Made by a program: the position numbers and the translations under genes
Part shown: in pieces, positions 1 through 8,841 of the stretch
Numbering within the stretch: position 1 is the stretch's first letter
Layout of the letters: the number at the start of each line of letters is the position of its first letter
The notes under the pieces: generated by a model
What the model was told of the DNA's origin: nothing
Databases searched by the model: none
What the model saw: only the letters and a program-made list of their open reading frames with translations
NCBI RefSeq assembly: GCF_036250695.1
Contig: NZ_CP109427.1
Coordinates: forward strand, 7,378,001 to 7,442,000
DNA length: 64,000 nucleotides
Direction of reading: 5' to 3'
Source of the DNA: Streptomyces sp. NBC_01497
GTDB lineage: Bacteria; Actinomycetota; Actinomycetes; Streptomycetales; Streptomycetaceae

Positions 1-717
1 CCGGTGCCCGTAGCGCCGCGAGGCCGAGTCGTCCGCCGCCAGCTCCACCAGCCGGTGGATCTCGTCGCGGAACGCGGCGAACACCGGGATCTGCGGGAAC
101 CCGTTCGCCAGCGCGCCGGAGCAGTGCCGCAACCAGTCGTGGCGGGCGCGCGCGTGGCCCTCCTCGTGCGCGAGGACGGCGTCGAGCTGGCGGTCCTTGA
201 GCCGGCGCAGCGCCGCCGTCGTGATCACCAGCTGCGGCGCCGCGCCCGGCAGCCACCAGGCGTCCGGCTTGTCGCCCTCCAGGACCACGAGGGGCTCCTC
301 ACCCGGCACCTCGCCGGGCAGCACGGGGGAGCGGACCAGCAGCTCCCGGCGGCGCTGCACGCGCCGCCTGCGGGACCGGTGGATCTCCCGGGTCAGCATC
401 GCGGCCGTCCACACCCCGCCGCTCGCCAGCACGATCGCGAGCGCCGCGGACCAGGGCCGGTGCCCGTCCAGCGCATAGGCCCTGGCCACACCCTCCGGAG
501 CCGTCGCGAAGACATGTCCTCTGACGGAAGCCCAGGTGGCGGCGGCGCTGAAGAGCATCGACAGGGCGAAACTCAGCAGGACGGCGGCGACGACGCACTG
601 CCAGACCCACAGCGCCACCACCGGCTCGCGCTCGCGCCAGTCGGCCCGCGACAGCAGCCGCGGTGCCACGACGGCGGCGAGCGCCCCGAGCAGCAACAGC
701 GCCAGCGAGACCATCAT
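1..717 (-). CDS. M56 family metallopeptidase, 5' part only
   Basis: Membrane-bound zinc protease of the BlaR1/M56 type. The first 239 residues are in the window and the frame is still open at base 1. ATG at 717 is followed at once by a second in-frame ATG. About three membrane segments are visible (residues ~1-20, 37-60, 85-105), then a cytosolic stretch with HEEGH at 184-188 (the HExxH zinc site) and Glu225 in ELAADD as likely third ligand. M56 proteins often pair with a BlaI/CopY repressor. None is present on the upstream side, so a partner would have to lie beyond base 1. There is no Shine-Dalgarno; a -10-like hexamer lies six bases before the ATG. Confidence 0.85.
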   Translation of the reverse strand, partial: MMVSLALLLLGALAAVVAPRLLSRADWREREPVVALWVWQCVVAAVLLSFALSMLFSAAATWASVRGHVFATAPEGVARAYALDGHRPWSAALAIVLASGGVWTAAMLTREIHRSRRRRVQRRRELLVRSPVLPGEVPGEEPLVVLEGDKPDAWWLPGAAPQLVITTAALRRLKDRQLDAVLAHEEGHARARHDWLRHCSGALANGFPQIPVFAAFRDEIHRLVELAADDSASRRYGHR

Positions 718-723
718 GGCCCC

Positions 724-729
724 AGCCTA
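724..729 (-). promoter_or_regulatory. -10 element for a probably leaderless M56 transcript
   Basis: On the minus strand TAGGCT (TANNNT type) ends six bases before the ATG at 717, and no ribosome binding site lies between. This spacing would start the mRNA at or next to the start codon. No convincing -35 box is seen. Inference from spacing only. Confidence 0.35.
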
Positions 730-991
730 TGAGGATCAAGGCACCCCGGATAAGGGCCCGGAGGGCACGTGACGCAGGACACTCCGCCCGCCGTCGGTCA
801 GCGGCGGCCCGGCAACTCCCCTCATGTGCGGGCCTGTCGGCCCCCGTACGGACCTCGCGGCCCGGTCGCGGACGAGGTCCGGCGGGGCCCGGCGCACGGG
901 AGCAGGGGAAGGGGGGGCGGGATGACCCGGCGGACGGGGCGGGGGACCGGAAGGTGTTCCGCGCGGCCGGGACGGCCGTCCGGAGCCGGCC

Positions 992-1612
992 TCACAGCGT
1001 GAGGAGCATGGCCAGCATCGCCGTCCCCATGGAGAGCCGGCACGCGAGCGCCAGCTCAGGACGGTCGCCCCAGCGCACCCCCCGCACCGGGCCGGGGCCG
1101 CCGGACGTCCCGGCGCTCCCGGCGCCGGCGGTGAGCGTCCCCGGCATGAGCCGCGCACCCGCCCACAGCACGTAGCCCGCGAAGTAGAGCAGCAGCAGTC
1201 CGGTGACCGCCGGCGACCCGGCCGCGCGCTCCGCGCCCATCCCGGCCATGCCGCTCATCCCCGCGTGGCCGGCCGGGGCGGCCGCCATCACCCACGCCAT
1301 GTAGACCATCGCCAGCATGCCGAGCAGATGGTGCAGGTGGTGGCCGGGACCCCCCCGGCGCAGCGCCATCGCCCCGCCCGCCGCGAGCGCGCCCGTCGCG
1401 AACACCGCCGCGTACGCCGTCCAGACCCAGCCGGGCGGGGCGATCACCGCGGCCGGCACCGCCATCGCGGCCATGCCGAAACCCATGAGGGCCTCGCCGC
1501 GCGCGGTGGCGCGCCGCTCCGGCGTCCTGCTGCGCGCGCGGAGCACGCAGTACGCCCCGGACGCCGCGCACAGCGCGACGAGCAGCCAACTCACCAACAA
1601 CGGTGCGTGCAT
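992..1612 (-). CDS. DUF5134 family membrane protein
   Basis: 206-residue integral membrane protein of unknown function. ATG at 1612 is chosen over an upstream in-frame start because GGGGGAGAG sits just ahead of it and the protein then begins directly with a membrane segment. About six hydrophobic segments are visible. The middle is rich in His and Met: HHLHHLLGML in one helix and a GHAGMSGMAGMG loop after it, which could bind metal. It lies upstream of the M56 protease on the same strand with a 274-bp gap that holds no other gene. DUF5134 proteins are widespread in Streptomyces without assigned function; the metal idea is inference. Confidence 0.8.
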   Translation of the reverse strand: MHAPLLVSWLLVALCAASGAYCVLRARSRTPERRATARGEALMGFGMAAMAVPAAVIAPPGWVWTAYAAVFATGALAAGGAMALRRGGPGHHLHHLLGMLAMVYMAWVMAAAPAGHAGMSGMAGMGAERAAGSPAVTGLLLLYFAGYVLWAGARLMPGTLTAGAGSAGTSGGPGPVRGVRWGDRPELALACRLSMGTAMLAMLLTL

Positions 1613-2054
1613 GGCGCGGCACTCTCCCCCGACGTGTCGGTACGGCCCAGCGGCGGCCTGCGCGGGGCAGTCGTTCCCAGGAAAGGGCTGCCCGGCCTGC
1701 TCGGCGCGCATACGAGCGCACGGGGACATCAGGGGGCGTGCCGGGCGGCGCTCGCGCCCCCGACGCTCTTTCCGTACCGGCGGTCAGGCTGCGAAGCCCG
1801 GCTCGTCCCGGGGCCTGGCGAGTGTCGACCCAGGCTTCCCGTGGACGCAGCGGAACAGCCTCGACACGGCGGTCTGCCGCGGTTCGACCCCCGCGACGCC
1901 GAGGGTTCCACGCGTGGCGGCACACACCGGGCTCGGCCCGGCGCGAGGGGCCCGCACGAGGCACGCGGCGCCGCCGCCGCCGGCCCTACCCGGAGGGAAG
2001 AACGGTGGGGAGGCATCGGCTCCCCACCGTTCCCGGGCCGCCCGCCCCAAGCGT
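1613..2054. other. 442-bp gap between the DUF5134 and oxidoreductase genes
   Basis: Separates two leftward genes. It holds the terminator at 2000-2032 and the ribosome binding site for the DUF5134 gene. The remaining sequence codes for nothing I can support on either strand. I compared it by eye with a cobalamin riboswitch and a tRNA and found neither. Confidence 0.6.
2000..2032 (-). terminator. Hairpin terminator after the oxidoreductase operon
   Basis: Perfect 13-bp stem (arms 2000-2012 and 2020-2032, 7-base loop) beginning 23 bases after the stop of the Gfo/Idh/MocA gene. No U-tract follows, as is usual in Streptomyces. Confidence 0.7.
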
Positions 2055-3137
2055 TCACGCGGTACGTACGGGCTCCGGACGCTCGCAGGTACTGCTGACC
2101 CGCAGAGTGCGTTCTTGTTCCGCCGCGTCGAGCAGCGTGAGCATCACATCCAGTACGTGGCGCGCGAGTTCGGCGGACGCGCGGTGCGGCCGCCCGGCCG
2201 CGAGGGCGTCCGACAGGTCGGCGAGGCCCGTCCCGCGGCCGCCGCCGGGGCAGCCGGCCGACACTGGAAGCGTCTCCCAGTCGCCGCCCGCCGCGAACAG
2301 GTCGACGGGCCCCTCGAAGCCGTTCGGGTCCGGGACGGACAGGGACCCCTCGGTGCCGTGCACCTCGATGCGCGGCAGCCGGGCGGCGTGGATGTCGAAG
2401 CTCATCACCAGGGTCGACAGGGCGCCGTCCGCGTGCTCCAGCACCCCGGTGACGTGGGTCTCCACCTCGACCGGGAAGACCGATCCCGCACGCGGCCCGC
2501 TGCCGACGACACGCTCCGCGCGCGGTCGCGAGGAGGCGCCGGTCACCCTGGTGACCGGGCCCAGCAGATGGACGAGCGCCGAGAGGTAGTAGGGACCCAT
2601 GTCGAGTAGCGGGCCGCCGCCCGGCCGGTAGTAGAACTCCGGGTCCGGGTGCCAGTGTTCGTGCCCTGCCGTGGTCATGAACGCGGTCGCGGCGACGGGC
2701 CTGCCGATGCGCCCGTCGTCCACGGCCCTGCGCGCGGTCTGGGTGCCGGTGCCGAGCACCGTGTCGGGCGCGCAGCCGACCCGCAGGCCGGCCGCCGCGG
2801 CGGTGCGCAGTATCGCGTCCGCCTCCTCACGGGTCGCGGCGAGGGGCTTCTCGCCGTACACGTGCTTGCCCGCGGCCAGTGCGGCGGTCGCGACCTCGGC
2901 GTGCACGGCGGGGATCGTCAGGTTGAGCACGGCGTCGACGTCGTCCCGTACGAGCAGGTCGGCGAGCGAGTCGGCGACCGCGGCACCGGGGGCCCGGTCG
3001 GCCACGGATGTCGCGCGGGCCGCGTCCAGATCCGTGACCGCCCTGAGGACGACGTTGTCCAGACGGGCCAGCGTGTCGAGGTAGGCGCCGCTGATCTTGC
3101 CCGCGCCCACCATGCCGATCCTCAGCGGCCGGCCCAC
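2055..3137 (-). CDS. Gfo/Idh/MocA family NAD(P)-dependent oxidoreductase
   Basis: 360-residue sugar or inositol-type dehydrogenase. The N-terminal Rossmann fold starts at once (IGMVGAGKISGAYL, about residues 7-20). The catalytic-Lys motif EKPLA follows near residue 95, and the C-terminal domain has GGPLLDMGPYY. GTG at 3137 is chosen because GAGAGGGGG precedes it and no conserved sequence lies upstream. The start overlaps the end of the ThuA gene by 16 bases, so the two are very likely translated together. ThuA plus Gfo/Idh/MocA pairs are recurrent in sugar catabolism. The substrate cannot be told. Confidence 0.92.
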   Translation of the reverse strand: MGRPLRIGMVGAGKISGAYLDTLARLDNVVLRAVTDLDAARATSVADRAPGAAVADSLADLLVRDDVDAVLNLTIPAVHAEVATAALAAGKHVYGEKPLAATREEADAILRTAAAAGLRVGCAPDTVLGTGTQTARRAVDDGRIGRPVAATAFMTTAGHEHWHPDPEFYYRPGGGPLLDMGPYYLSALVHLLGPVTRVTGASSRPRAERVVGSGPRAGSVFPVEVETHVTGVLEHADGALSTLVMSFDIHAARLPRIEVHGTEGSLSVPDPNGFEGPVDLFAAGGDWETLPVSAGCPGGGRGTGLADLSDALAAGRPHRASAELARHVLDVMLTLLDAAEQERTLRVSSTCERPEPVRTA

Positions 3138-3781
3138 AGCAACCCCCTCTCCGTGAGGGTGCGTACCTCGGGCACGTCGAAGTCGTCCGGTTTGTGGCCG
3201 ATGGTGGAGACGAAGACGCGCCCCGCCTCGACCGTCCTGGTCCACACGGCGGGCATGGTGACCGCGTGCGGACGCCGCTCGTCCGGCTCGAACTCGGTGG
3301 TCGCGAGCACGTCGATGTCCCCGTCGGTGGCCATCCAGTACTTCTCGGTGTGCACCCGGAAGTCACTGAGCCCGGCGATCACGGGGTGCTCGGAGCGCTC
3401 CTTGACCAGCTTCACCGTGTGGTCCGAGAAGCCGGAGGGGTGCATCAGGAACTGGCCGCCCGTCAGCAGGGTGTAGTCGACGTCGCCGCGGAACGCGTCC
3501 ACGATCCCGCCGTGCCATCCGGCGAAACCGGTGCCGGCGCGCACAGCCGTGACCAGCCCCTCGCGCTGTTGCGGCGTGATCTCACCCATCGTCCAGCACT
3601 GGATGATCAGGTCGGACGCGGCGAGGCGCCCGGCGTCCTCGTAGACGGCGAGGGTGTCGCTGACCTCGACCTCGTAGCCGTTGTCGCGGAGGAAGGGCAG
3701 GAACAGGTCGGTGATCGCCACCGGCTCGTGTCCCGGCCAGCCGCCACGGACGACCAGGGCACGTTTCTGTTCGCTCGTCAT
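3122..3781 (-). CDS. ThuA domain protein (class I glutamine-amidotransferase-like fold)
   Basis: 219 residues, the normal length for a single ThuA domain. Visible are the opening VVRGGWPGHEP, the LAASDLIIQCW strand, and GWHGGIVDAFR in the position of the amidotransferase-like core. ThuA proteins are linked to trehalose/sucrose and other disaccharide use (keto-sugar metabolism). Here it sits directly before a Gfo/Idh/MocA enzyme. Its ATG overlaps the stop of the preceding decayed frame (ATGA), which suggests the operon once had a further gene upstream. Confidence 0.9.
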   Translation of the reverse strand: MTSEQKRALVVRGGWPGHEPVAITDLFLPFLRDNGYEVEVSDTLAVYEDAGRLAASDLIIQCWTMGEITPQQREGLVTAVRAGTGFAGWHGGIVDAFRGDVDYTLLTGGQFLMHPSGFSDHTVKLVKERSEHPVIAGLSDFRVHTEKYWMATDGDIDVLATTEFEPDERRPHAVTMPAVWTRTVEAGRVFVSTIGHKPDDFDVPEVRTLTERGLLWAGR

Positions 3782-4020
3782 GCGCGTTGCACGCTCCCAT
3801 CGGTGTTGCGCGGCAGGGCCCAGCAGTCGTGCTGGAGCGGTTCGGGCACGGGGTACTTCGCGGCGGAGGCCCCGTCGAAGTCCACTCCGTGCCCCGGTTT
3901 CTCGTGGGGGGCGGGACCGCCCTCCGAAGCGATGATCGTACCGGGAAAGACCTCGTGGACGGGGGGTTGGCCGACGGTGGTCTCCTTCCCCCCGAAGGCG
4001 AGCGAGCTGGCGTCCCGCGC
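3778..4020 (-). pseudogene. 3' remnant of a mandelate racemase/muconate lactonizing (enolase superfamily) gene
   Basis: An 80-codon open frame with no start codon in a sensible place ends in TGA overlapping the ThuA ATG. Its last ~60 residues contain PGHGVDFD and AAKYPVPEPL, then PRNTDGSVQRA. This is the order seen at the C-terminus of enolase-superfamily acid-sugar dehydratases (PGLG-[VI]-[DE]-[FI]-D, then an AAKYPY-like element and a DGT/DGS tail). The catalytic barrel is missing: upstream of about 4020 the frame continues into Pro/Arg-rich junk. I read this as a gene that has lost its 5' part. The family call is from memory of motifs, not alignment. Confidence 0.5.
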
Positions 4021-4531
4021 GTGGGGCGCCCGGGGGAGGCTCGCATGTCCCGGGGGCCGGAGCCCCGGAGGCGGGCTCGCACCGGGCGGGCCGGGCGGGG
4101 CGTTGTCAGCTGTGCGGCGCGGTACACCGTTCGCAGCGTCGTCAACGCACGGGCCCCGCCGTCCCTCCTGTTGATGGCCGGGGCCTTGCGGCCCGGCCCG
4201 TGGGGGCCGCGGGATCGCGCGTGAGCGGACGGCGCGGGCGGTCCGCGCGTCAGGGCCCGGGCCATCTCCCCTTCGCCCGAACCCCGTTGATCGCGACGAC
4301 GCCGCTCACGGCGTTTGCCGGCCCGGAGCGAACTCCGGCCGGCCATCGCCCGCCGGAGGACCGGTCGGACTTCACCCCGCCACTGGGTCCGCGGGCCCCG
4401 CCGTCGGAGAATGGGCCGCACTACAACAACCGGATGGCGGGTGCTCTGATCGTGGTGAACGCGGTGATGGATCTCTTCCAGTGCGTCCAGAGGTACTGCG
4501 CGGGCAGCCCGGCCGGGGCGGTGGGGGTCTG
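4021..4531. other. 511-bp gap between divergent genes, possible deletion scar
   Basis: Lies between the broken enolase-type frame (leftward) and the epimerase (rightward). No intact gene is visible. A rightward frame beginning at ATG 4434 (33 codons, hydrophobic start MAGALIVVNAVMDLFQ) has strong GC3 bias and ends in a TGA that overlaps the epimerase ATG, so it may be the tail of a second lost gene. I do not recognise it. Confidence 0.4.
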
Positions 4532-5374
4532 ATGCGTGTCCTGGTCACCGGCGCCGCGGGCCACATCGGCGGGCATGTGCTCGACGAACTCCTCGGCGCG
4601 GGCCACGACGTGGTCGCCACCGACCTCGTACCCGTCGAGGACCCGCGCCCGGAGCGCGTGCACACCGGAGACCTCCGGGACGCGGAGCTTGTCGCCCGGG
4701 CCATGGAGGGTGCCGAGGCCGTCGTGCACCTGGGAGCGATCCCGCACCCCCATCTGCCCGACGCGGGGGCGCTGTTCGCCAACAACTGCCTCACCGCGTA
4801 CCGGGTGCTGGACGAGGCGGGCCGCACAGGGGTGCGCCGGGTGGTCGCCGCCTCCAGTCTGTCCGCGCTCGGATTCGCCTGGGCGCCCACCCCGCAGTCC
4901 CCGAGCCATGTGCCCGTCGACGAGGAACACCCCCTCGTCGTCCAGGACCCCTACGGGCTGTCGAAGGTCGTGCTGGAGGAGATCGCGCGCGCCACCCACC
5001 GGCGTTACGGCACCGGCATCGTGTGCATGCGCTTCCCGTTCGTCGGGGCGGGCGAGCGCCTCGCGGACCACCTCGCCGCTGTCGCGGCCGACCCCGGTGG
5101 CCGGCACTCCGCCGAGCTGTGGGGCTGGCTCGACACCAGGGACGCCGCGGAGGCCGTACGGCACGCCCTGGAGGCGGATATCCACGGCTGCCACGTCGTC
5201 AACGTCGCCGCGAAGGACACCTCGTCCCCGGTGCCCACCGCCGAGCTCCTGACCCGGCACCACCCCGGTGTCCCGGCGCTCACCGAACTCCCCGGGCACG
5301 CGGGCCTGTTCGACGTCAGTGCCTGCGCCGAGCTGATCGGCTTCACCGCGCGGCGCGGGTGGCGCGAAGCGTAA
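4532..5374 (+). CDS. NAD-dependent epimerase/dehydratase (extended SDR)
   Basis: 280 residues. It begins directly with the nucleotide-binding fold MRVLVTGAAGHIGGHVL (TGxxGxxG). The active-site pair is in DPYGLSK (YxxxK, about residue 132), after a Ser-rich VVAASSLSALG strand. The C-terminal domain is short, as in uronate-dehydrogenase-like and related sugar-acid SDRs, so a sugar acid substrate is plausible. The nearby ThuA/Gfo-Idh and enolase-type remnants fit a former sugar-acid locus. The start is ATG 4532, overlapping the preceding frame's stop. Confidence 0.85.
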   Translation: MRVLVTGAAGHIGGHVLDELLGAGHDVVATDLVPVEDPRPERVHTGDLRDAELVARAMEGAEAVVHLGAIPHPHLPDAGALFANNCLTAYRVLDEAGRTGVRRVVAASSLSALGFAWAPTPQSPSHVPVDEEHPLVVQDPYGLSKVVLEEIARATHRRYGTGIVCMRFPFVGAGERLADHLAAVAADPGGRHSAELWGWLDTRDAAEAVRHALEADIHGCHVVNVAAKDTSSPVPTAELLTRHHPGVPALTELPGHAGLFDVSACAELIGFTARRGWREA

Positions 5375-5579
5375 GGCCGCGTCGCCGCACGGGGCCACGG
5401 CCCGCCGGAGGCACGCGAGGATCCGGCCCTGCGCCCGTCGGAAGGCGGGACGGCCGTGGAGCTTTGGCGCAGGCACGTGGCCAGGACCGGGTGCCCCGGC
5501 CGCCGCGTCCGGGAGCGGCCGGGGGCCGCGTTACGCTCGGACTCCCGCCGTATCCCGCCCGCAGGAAGGACCCCGCCGT

Positions 5580-6194
5580 ATGGACCCGCAGACCGGCCCG
5601 CTCACCTACCGCGACGCCACGCCGGCCGACGTGGACGCCCTGGTCGATCTGGTGCAGTCCGCCTACCGCGGCGATGCGAGCCGGGGCGGCTGGACCACCG
5701 AGGCGGACATCCTCGAAGGGCAGCGGACCGACCCGCGGGGTGTCCTCGACGTGATCGAGGCGCCGGACAGCCGCCTGATCGTCGCGGAGCGCGACGGAGG
5801 CATCGTCGCCTGCTGCCAGCTGGAGGACCGGGGCGAGGCCGCCGCCTACTTCGGCATGTTCGCGGTGCGTCCCGGCCTGCAGGGAGCGGGTGTCGGCCGG
5901 CGGGTCATCACCGACGTGGAGCGCATCGCCCGTGACGAACTGGGCGCGCGCGAGATGCAGATGACGGTCATCTCCGTACGGGAGGAGCTGATCGCCTGGT
6001 ACGAGCGGCGCGGTTACCGGCGCACGGGCGTGATGACGCCCTTCCCGTACGGGGACGAGCGGTTCGGCAAGCCCACCAGGGACGATCTGCGCTTCGAGCT
6101 GCTCGTCAAGGGGCTCACCGACGCCGCGCCGCTCTCCGACGCCGCGACGGAGGGCCGGCCGAGCCCGGCGGACGCGTTCCCCGCGAACCGCTGA
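5580..6194 (+). CDS. GNAT family N-acetyltransferase
   Basis: 204 residues, one acetyltransferase domain (about 8-165) followed by a ~40-residue low-complexity tail. The acetyl-CoA site is in GLQGAGVGRRV (Q/RxxGxG/A), and the terminal part of the fold is IAWYERRGYRRTG. GCAGGAAGGA lies nine bases before the ATG at 5580. A TACGCT -10 candidate at 5532-5537 would give a leader of about 40 bases. It stands alone and its substrate is unknown. Confidence 0.88.
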   Translation: MDPQTGPLTYRDATPADVDALVDLVQSAYRGDASRGGWTTEADILEGQRTDPRGVLDVIEAPDSRLIVAERDGGIVACCQLEDRGEAAAYFGMFAVRPGLQGAGVGRRVITDVERIARDELGAREMQMTVISVREELIAWYERRGYRRTGVMTPFPYGDERFGKPTRDDLRFELLVKGLTDAAPLSDAATEGRPSPADAFPANR

Positions 6195-6353
6195 GCGACG
6201 GCGCGTCGCCGGTGAAGCGCTGACGGGGAGCCCCGCCCGGCGGGCGCGGCCCCGCTCGCGTCGTGGCGGGGACGCGGGCCCCGCCGGGTCCAGGCCCTGG
6301 GGCGGCGGTCACGGCCGGGCCCGCCGCGAGGCACGGACCGTTCTCCGAACCTC

Positions 6354-6381
6354 ATGCCCGATGCCCGATGCCCGATGCGCG
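6354..6381. repeat. Four tandem 7-bp copies of ATGCCCG
   Basis: Three perfect copies and one with a single change (ATGCGCG), end to end, between the convergent acetyltransferase and phosphodiesterase genes. Probably a slippage product with no visible function. Confidence 0.7.
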
Positions 6382-6400
6382 GGGCCCGGTGCCCGGGCCC
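6382..6400. terminator. Bidirectional hairpin terminator
   Basis: Perfect 8-bp stem GGGCCCGG / CCGGGCCC with a 3-base loop, 17 bases past the stop of the leftward phosphodiesterase gene and downstream of the rightward acetyltransferase gene. It could serve both. Confidence 0.5.
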
Positions 6401-6416
6401 GATGCGCCCGGTGCCG

Positions 6417-7100
6417 TCAGGCGCCGGTGCGGGTGGCCTCGCGGATCTCCGGCCGGTCCGTGGTCACCCCGTCCAGCCGGAACGCCCGCGCGAGCCGCAG
6501 GTGGTCCTCCGTGTTGACGACCCAGCCGAGCACCCGCAGCCCCTCGGCGTGCGCGCGCTCCACCACCTCCAGGGTCAGCCGCCGGATGTTGAGTGCGAGG
6601 GTCGCGACGCCCGCGGCCTTCGCCCGGTCGACGATGTCCCCGCCCCAGCGGCTCGCGATCAGCACCGTCCGCACGCCGGGCACCAGCCGGGCGATCTCGG
6701 CGACCGCCTCGTCGTGGAACGAGGACACCTCCACCCGCTCCACCAGAGAACGCTCGTGCATCACCGCCGCCAGCGCCCGCGCCGCCGCGGCGTCCTTGAT
6801 CTCGGCCTGGATCGGCGAGGCGACAGCGTCCAGCACCTCCTCGAAGACGGGCACGCGCTCGCCGCCGCCGGCGTCCAGTTCCTTCAGTTCGGCGAGGGTC
6901 AGCTCCGCGATCGGGCCGCTCCCGTCCGTGGTGCGGTCCACGGCCGTGTCGTGCATGACGACGAGTGCGCCGTCCTTGCTGAGGTGGAGGTCCAGTTCGA
7001 TCGCGTCCATCCCCGCCCGCTCGGCGTGCCGGAACGACCGCAGGGTGTTCTCGGGCTCGACGCCCATCACACCCCGGTGACCAATCGTGGGGATCGTCAA
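6417..7100 (-). CDS. Glycerophosphodiester phosphodiesterase
   Basis: 227 residues, a single GDPD TIM-barrel domain at the usual bacterial length and without a signal peptide, so cytosolic. The metal and catalytic residues are all present: His8-Arg9 (GHRG), Glu17-Asn18 (PENT), Glu35 and Asp37 (IELDLHLS), His50-Asp51 (VMHD). It hydrolyses deacylated phospholipids to glycerol-3-phosphate and an alcohol. Start ATG 7100. It faces the acetyltransferase gene and is transcribed alone. Confidence 0.94.
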   Translation of the reverse strand: MTIPTIGHRGVMGVEPENTLRSFRHAERAGMDAIELDLHLSKDGALVVMHDTAVDRTTDGSGPIAELTLAELKELDAGGGERVPVFEEVLDAVASPIQAEIKDAAAARALAAVMHERSLVERVEVSSFHDEAVAEIARLVPGVRTVLIASRWGGDIVDRAKAAGVATLALNIRRLTLEVVERAHAEGLRVLGWVVNTEDHLRLARAFRLDGVTTDRPEIREATRTGA

Positions 7101-7293
7101 GGCTCTCTCGCTTCCGTCGAGGGTGCCGCGCCCCGCTCCGGCCGGGGCCGCGTGATCGGCAGCCTAACGGGCACATGCCCTTTGTTCGATCGTTTCCGCT
7201 CGCAGGCCCCCGAATGAACGCCTCTGCGGCCCCGCAGGCCGCAAAATCCACGGCGAGAAGGGGGGTCGGGCAGGATAATTTGCGAGGCTGGCC

Positions 7294-7323
7294 TTGTGGT
7301 GGAGAACCGTTCACTTATACGCT
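7294..7323 (+). promoter_or_regulatory. Promoter of the DUF6421 operon
   Basis: TTGTGG (7294-7299) and TACGCT (7318-7323) with an 18-base spacer, 35 bases before the ATG at 7359. The surrounding stretch is unusually AT-rich for this genome (GATAATTTG just upstream). Confidence 0.45.
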
Positions 7324-7358
7324 GTCTTTACGCGAGGTTCTCCCGTGGAGGAAGTGAC

Positions 7359-8780
7359 ATGACGGAAATTCTTGTGCCGGGCACCGCCCAGACGACCACA
7401 TCCGACGCAGCGAGGGTGGTCGATCACCCGGCGTGGCCCGAACTCAAGAGCGCCGTCGAAGAGATCAGGCCCTGGCAGTCCAAGGACGGCTCCATCGACT
7501 TCGACGCCGAGGGCGCCCCCGCCCGGGAGGCCGCCGAGACGGCACTCCAGCGTGTCGTGGCGGCCGTCGAGCGGCTCTCGCCGCTCCTGCCGCACGACGC
7601 CGCGTACCACCGGGCGCTCGTCGCCGACCTGCGCAAGTGGGCCGACGGCGCGTTCGACGTGCCGGACTTCCTCGACTCCCTGCTCGCCTTCCAGCCCGCG
7701 GCGCACCGCGCCGACGGCCTGCAGCACCTCGCGGTCTTCCCCATGTACACGCAGAACGGCAACCCCGACCGCAACCTCGAAGCCGTGGTGCTGCGCATGG
7801 TCTGGCCCGAGTGGCTGGCCGAGCTGGAGCGCACCCGCTACGACAACCCGCTGTTCTGCGGGATCACCTTCGAGGGCTTCACGGCCGGCTACGACACGAA
7901 CTCCGCGGTGTTCTTCCCGGAGACGATCGCCGTGCGCGAGGTCCCCGACCGCTTCAGCTGGGGCGGCATCTTCTGCGACCGTGAGGCCGCCCGCTTCCGC
8001 CGCGTGTCCACCGCGGCCGTCGACCTGCTCGGCATCGAGCTGCCGGACGACGTGCGCGCCATGCTCTCGGACCAGGAGCGCTGCATGCAGGCGTTCGTCC
8101 TGTGGGACATGGTCCACGACCGTACGCACAGCCATGGCGACCTGCCGTTCGACCCCTTCATGATCAAGCAGCGCCAGCCGTTCTGGATGTACGGCCTGGA
8201 GGAGCTGCGCTGCGACCTCAACGCGTTCCGCGAGGCGGTCGCCCTGGAGGCAGAGGGCCTCCCGCAGGGACGCGACGTGCAGATCGCGGTCCTCTTCGAC
8301 CGGCTGTTCCGCTTCCCCGTCACCGGTTCGCGCGTCAAGAACTACGACGGTCTCGGCGGCCAGCTCCTCTTCGCGTACCTGCACAAGCACGACGTCGTGC
8401 GCTGGACGGACAACACACTGCGCATCGACTGGGACCGCGCCCCCGAGGTCACCAAGATGCTGTGCACCGAGATCGAGGACCTGTACCGCGCCGGCATCGA
8501 CCGCCCCAAGCTGGTCCACTGGTTCGCCGCGTACGAGCTGGTCTCCACGTACCTCTCCCCGCACCCCGGCTCGCGCTGGAACAAGGGTCCCGACGCGCTC
8601 GACCTCACCCAGCCGCCGCGCAAACTCGTCGACGAGGTGCTGCCGGACGAGTTTCCGCTCAGCATGTTCTACGAGGCCCTCTCCAAGAAGCTGAAGAACG
8701 TGGTGGCGTCCACGAGGGGCATCACGGCAACGACGCCGGAGCACGACACGGCCGGCCAGGACGAGCGGGCCGCCGCGTGA
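7359..8780 (+). CDS. DUF6421 family protein
   Basis: 473-residue cytosolic protein of a family without known function, conserved in Streptomyces. ATG 7359 has GGAGGAAG seven bases upstream, so it is preferred over an in-frame GTG 63 bases earlier. No membrane segment, signal peptide or common cofactor motif is visible. The middle carries a His-containing stretch (VHDRTHSHGDLPFDPF, about residue 250) and aromatic-rich segments that could be a metal or active site, but this is a guess. It is first in an apparent operon with an SDR (61 bases downstream) and a PLP-dependent lyase. Confidence 0.85.
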   Translation: MTEILVPGTAQTTTSDAARVVDHPAWPELKSAVEEIRPWQSKDGSIDFDAEGAPAREAAETALQRVVAAVERLSPLLPHDAAYHRALVADLRKWADGAFDVPDFLDSLLAFQPAAHRADGLQHLAVFPMYTQNGNPDRNLEAVVLRMVWPEWLAELERTRYDNPLFCGITFEGFTAGYDTNSAVFFPETIAVREVPDRFSWGGIFCDREAARFRRVSTAAVDLLGIELPDDVRAMLSDQERCMQAFVLWDMVHDRTHSHGDLPFDPFMIKQRQPFWMYGLEELRCDLNAFREAVALEAEGLPQGRDVQIAVLFDRLFRFPVTGSRVKNYDGLGGQLLFAYLHKHDVVRWTDNTLRIDWDRAPEVTKMLCTEIEDLYRAGIDRPKLVHWFAAYELVSTYLSPHPGSRWNKGPDALDLTQPPRKLVDEVLPDEFPLSMFYEALSKKLKNVVASTRGITATTPEHDTAGQDERAAA

Positions 8781-8841
8781 GCGACGGCGCCCGGGCGGCG
8801 GCGGACAGCGGCACGGACGGCGAGAACCAGGGGAGCGCGCG

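Noticed and set aside
1878..1895. tRNA T-arm-like sequence (GGTTCGACC with CGCGG/CCGCG flanks)
   Set aside because: The loop would have eight bases rather than seven, and no acceptor, D or anticodon stems can be formed around it.
1613..1999. Possible cobalamin-type riboswitch upstream of the DUF5134 gene
   Set aside because: GGGAAGCC occurs on the minus strand, but the other conserved blocks (CCGGTG..ATCCGG, CCCGC core) are not in order.
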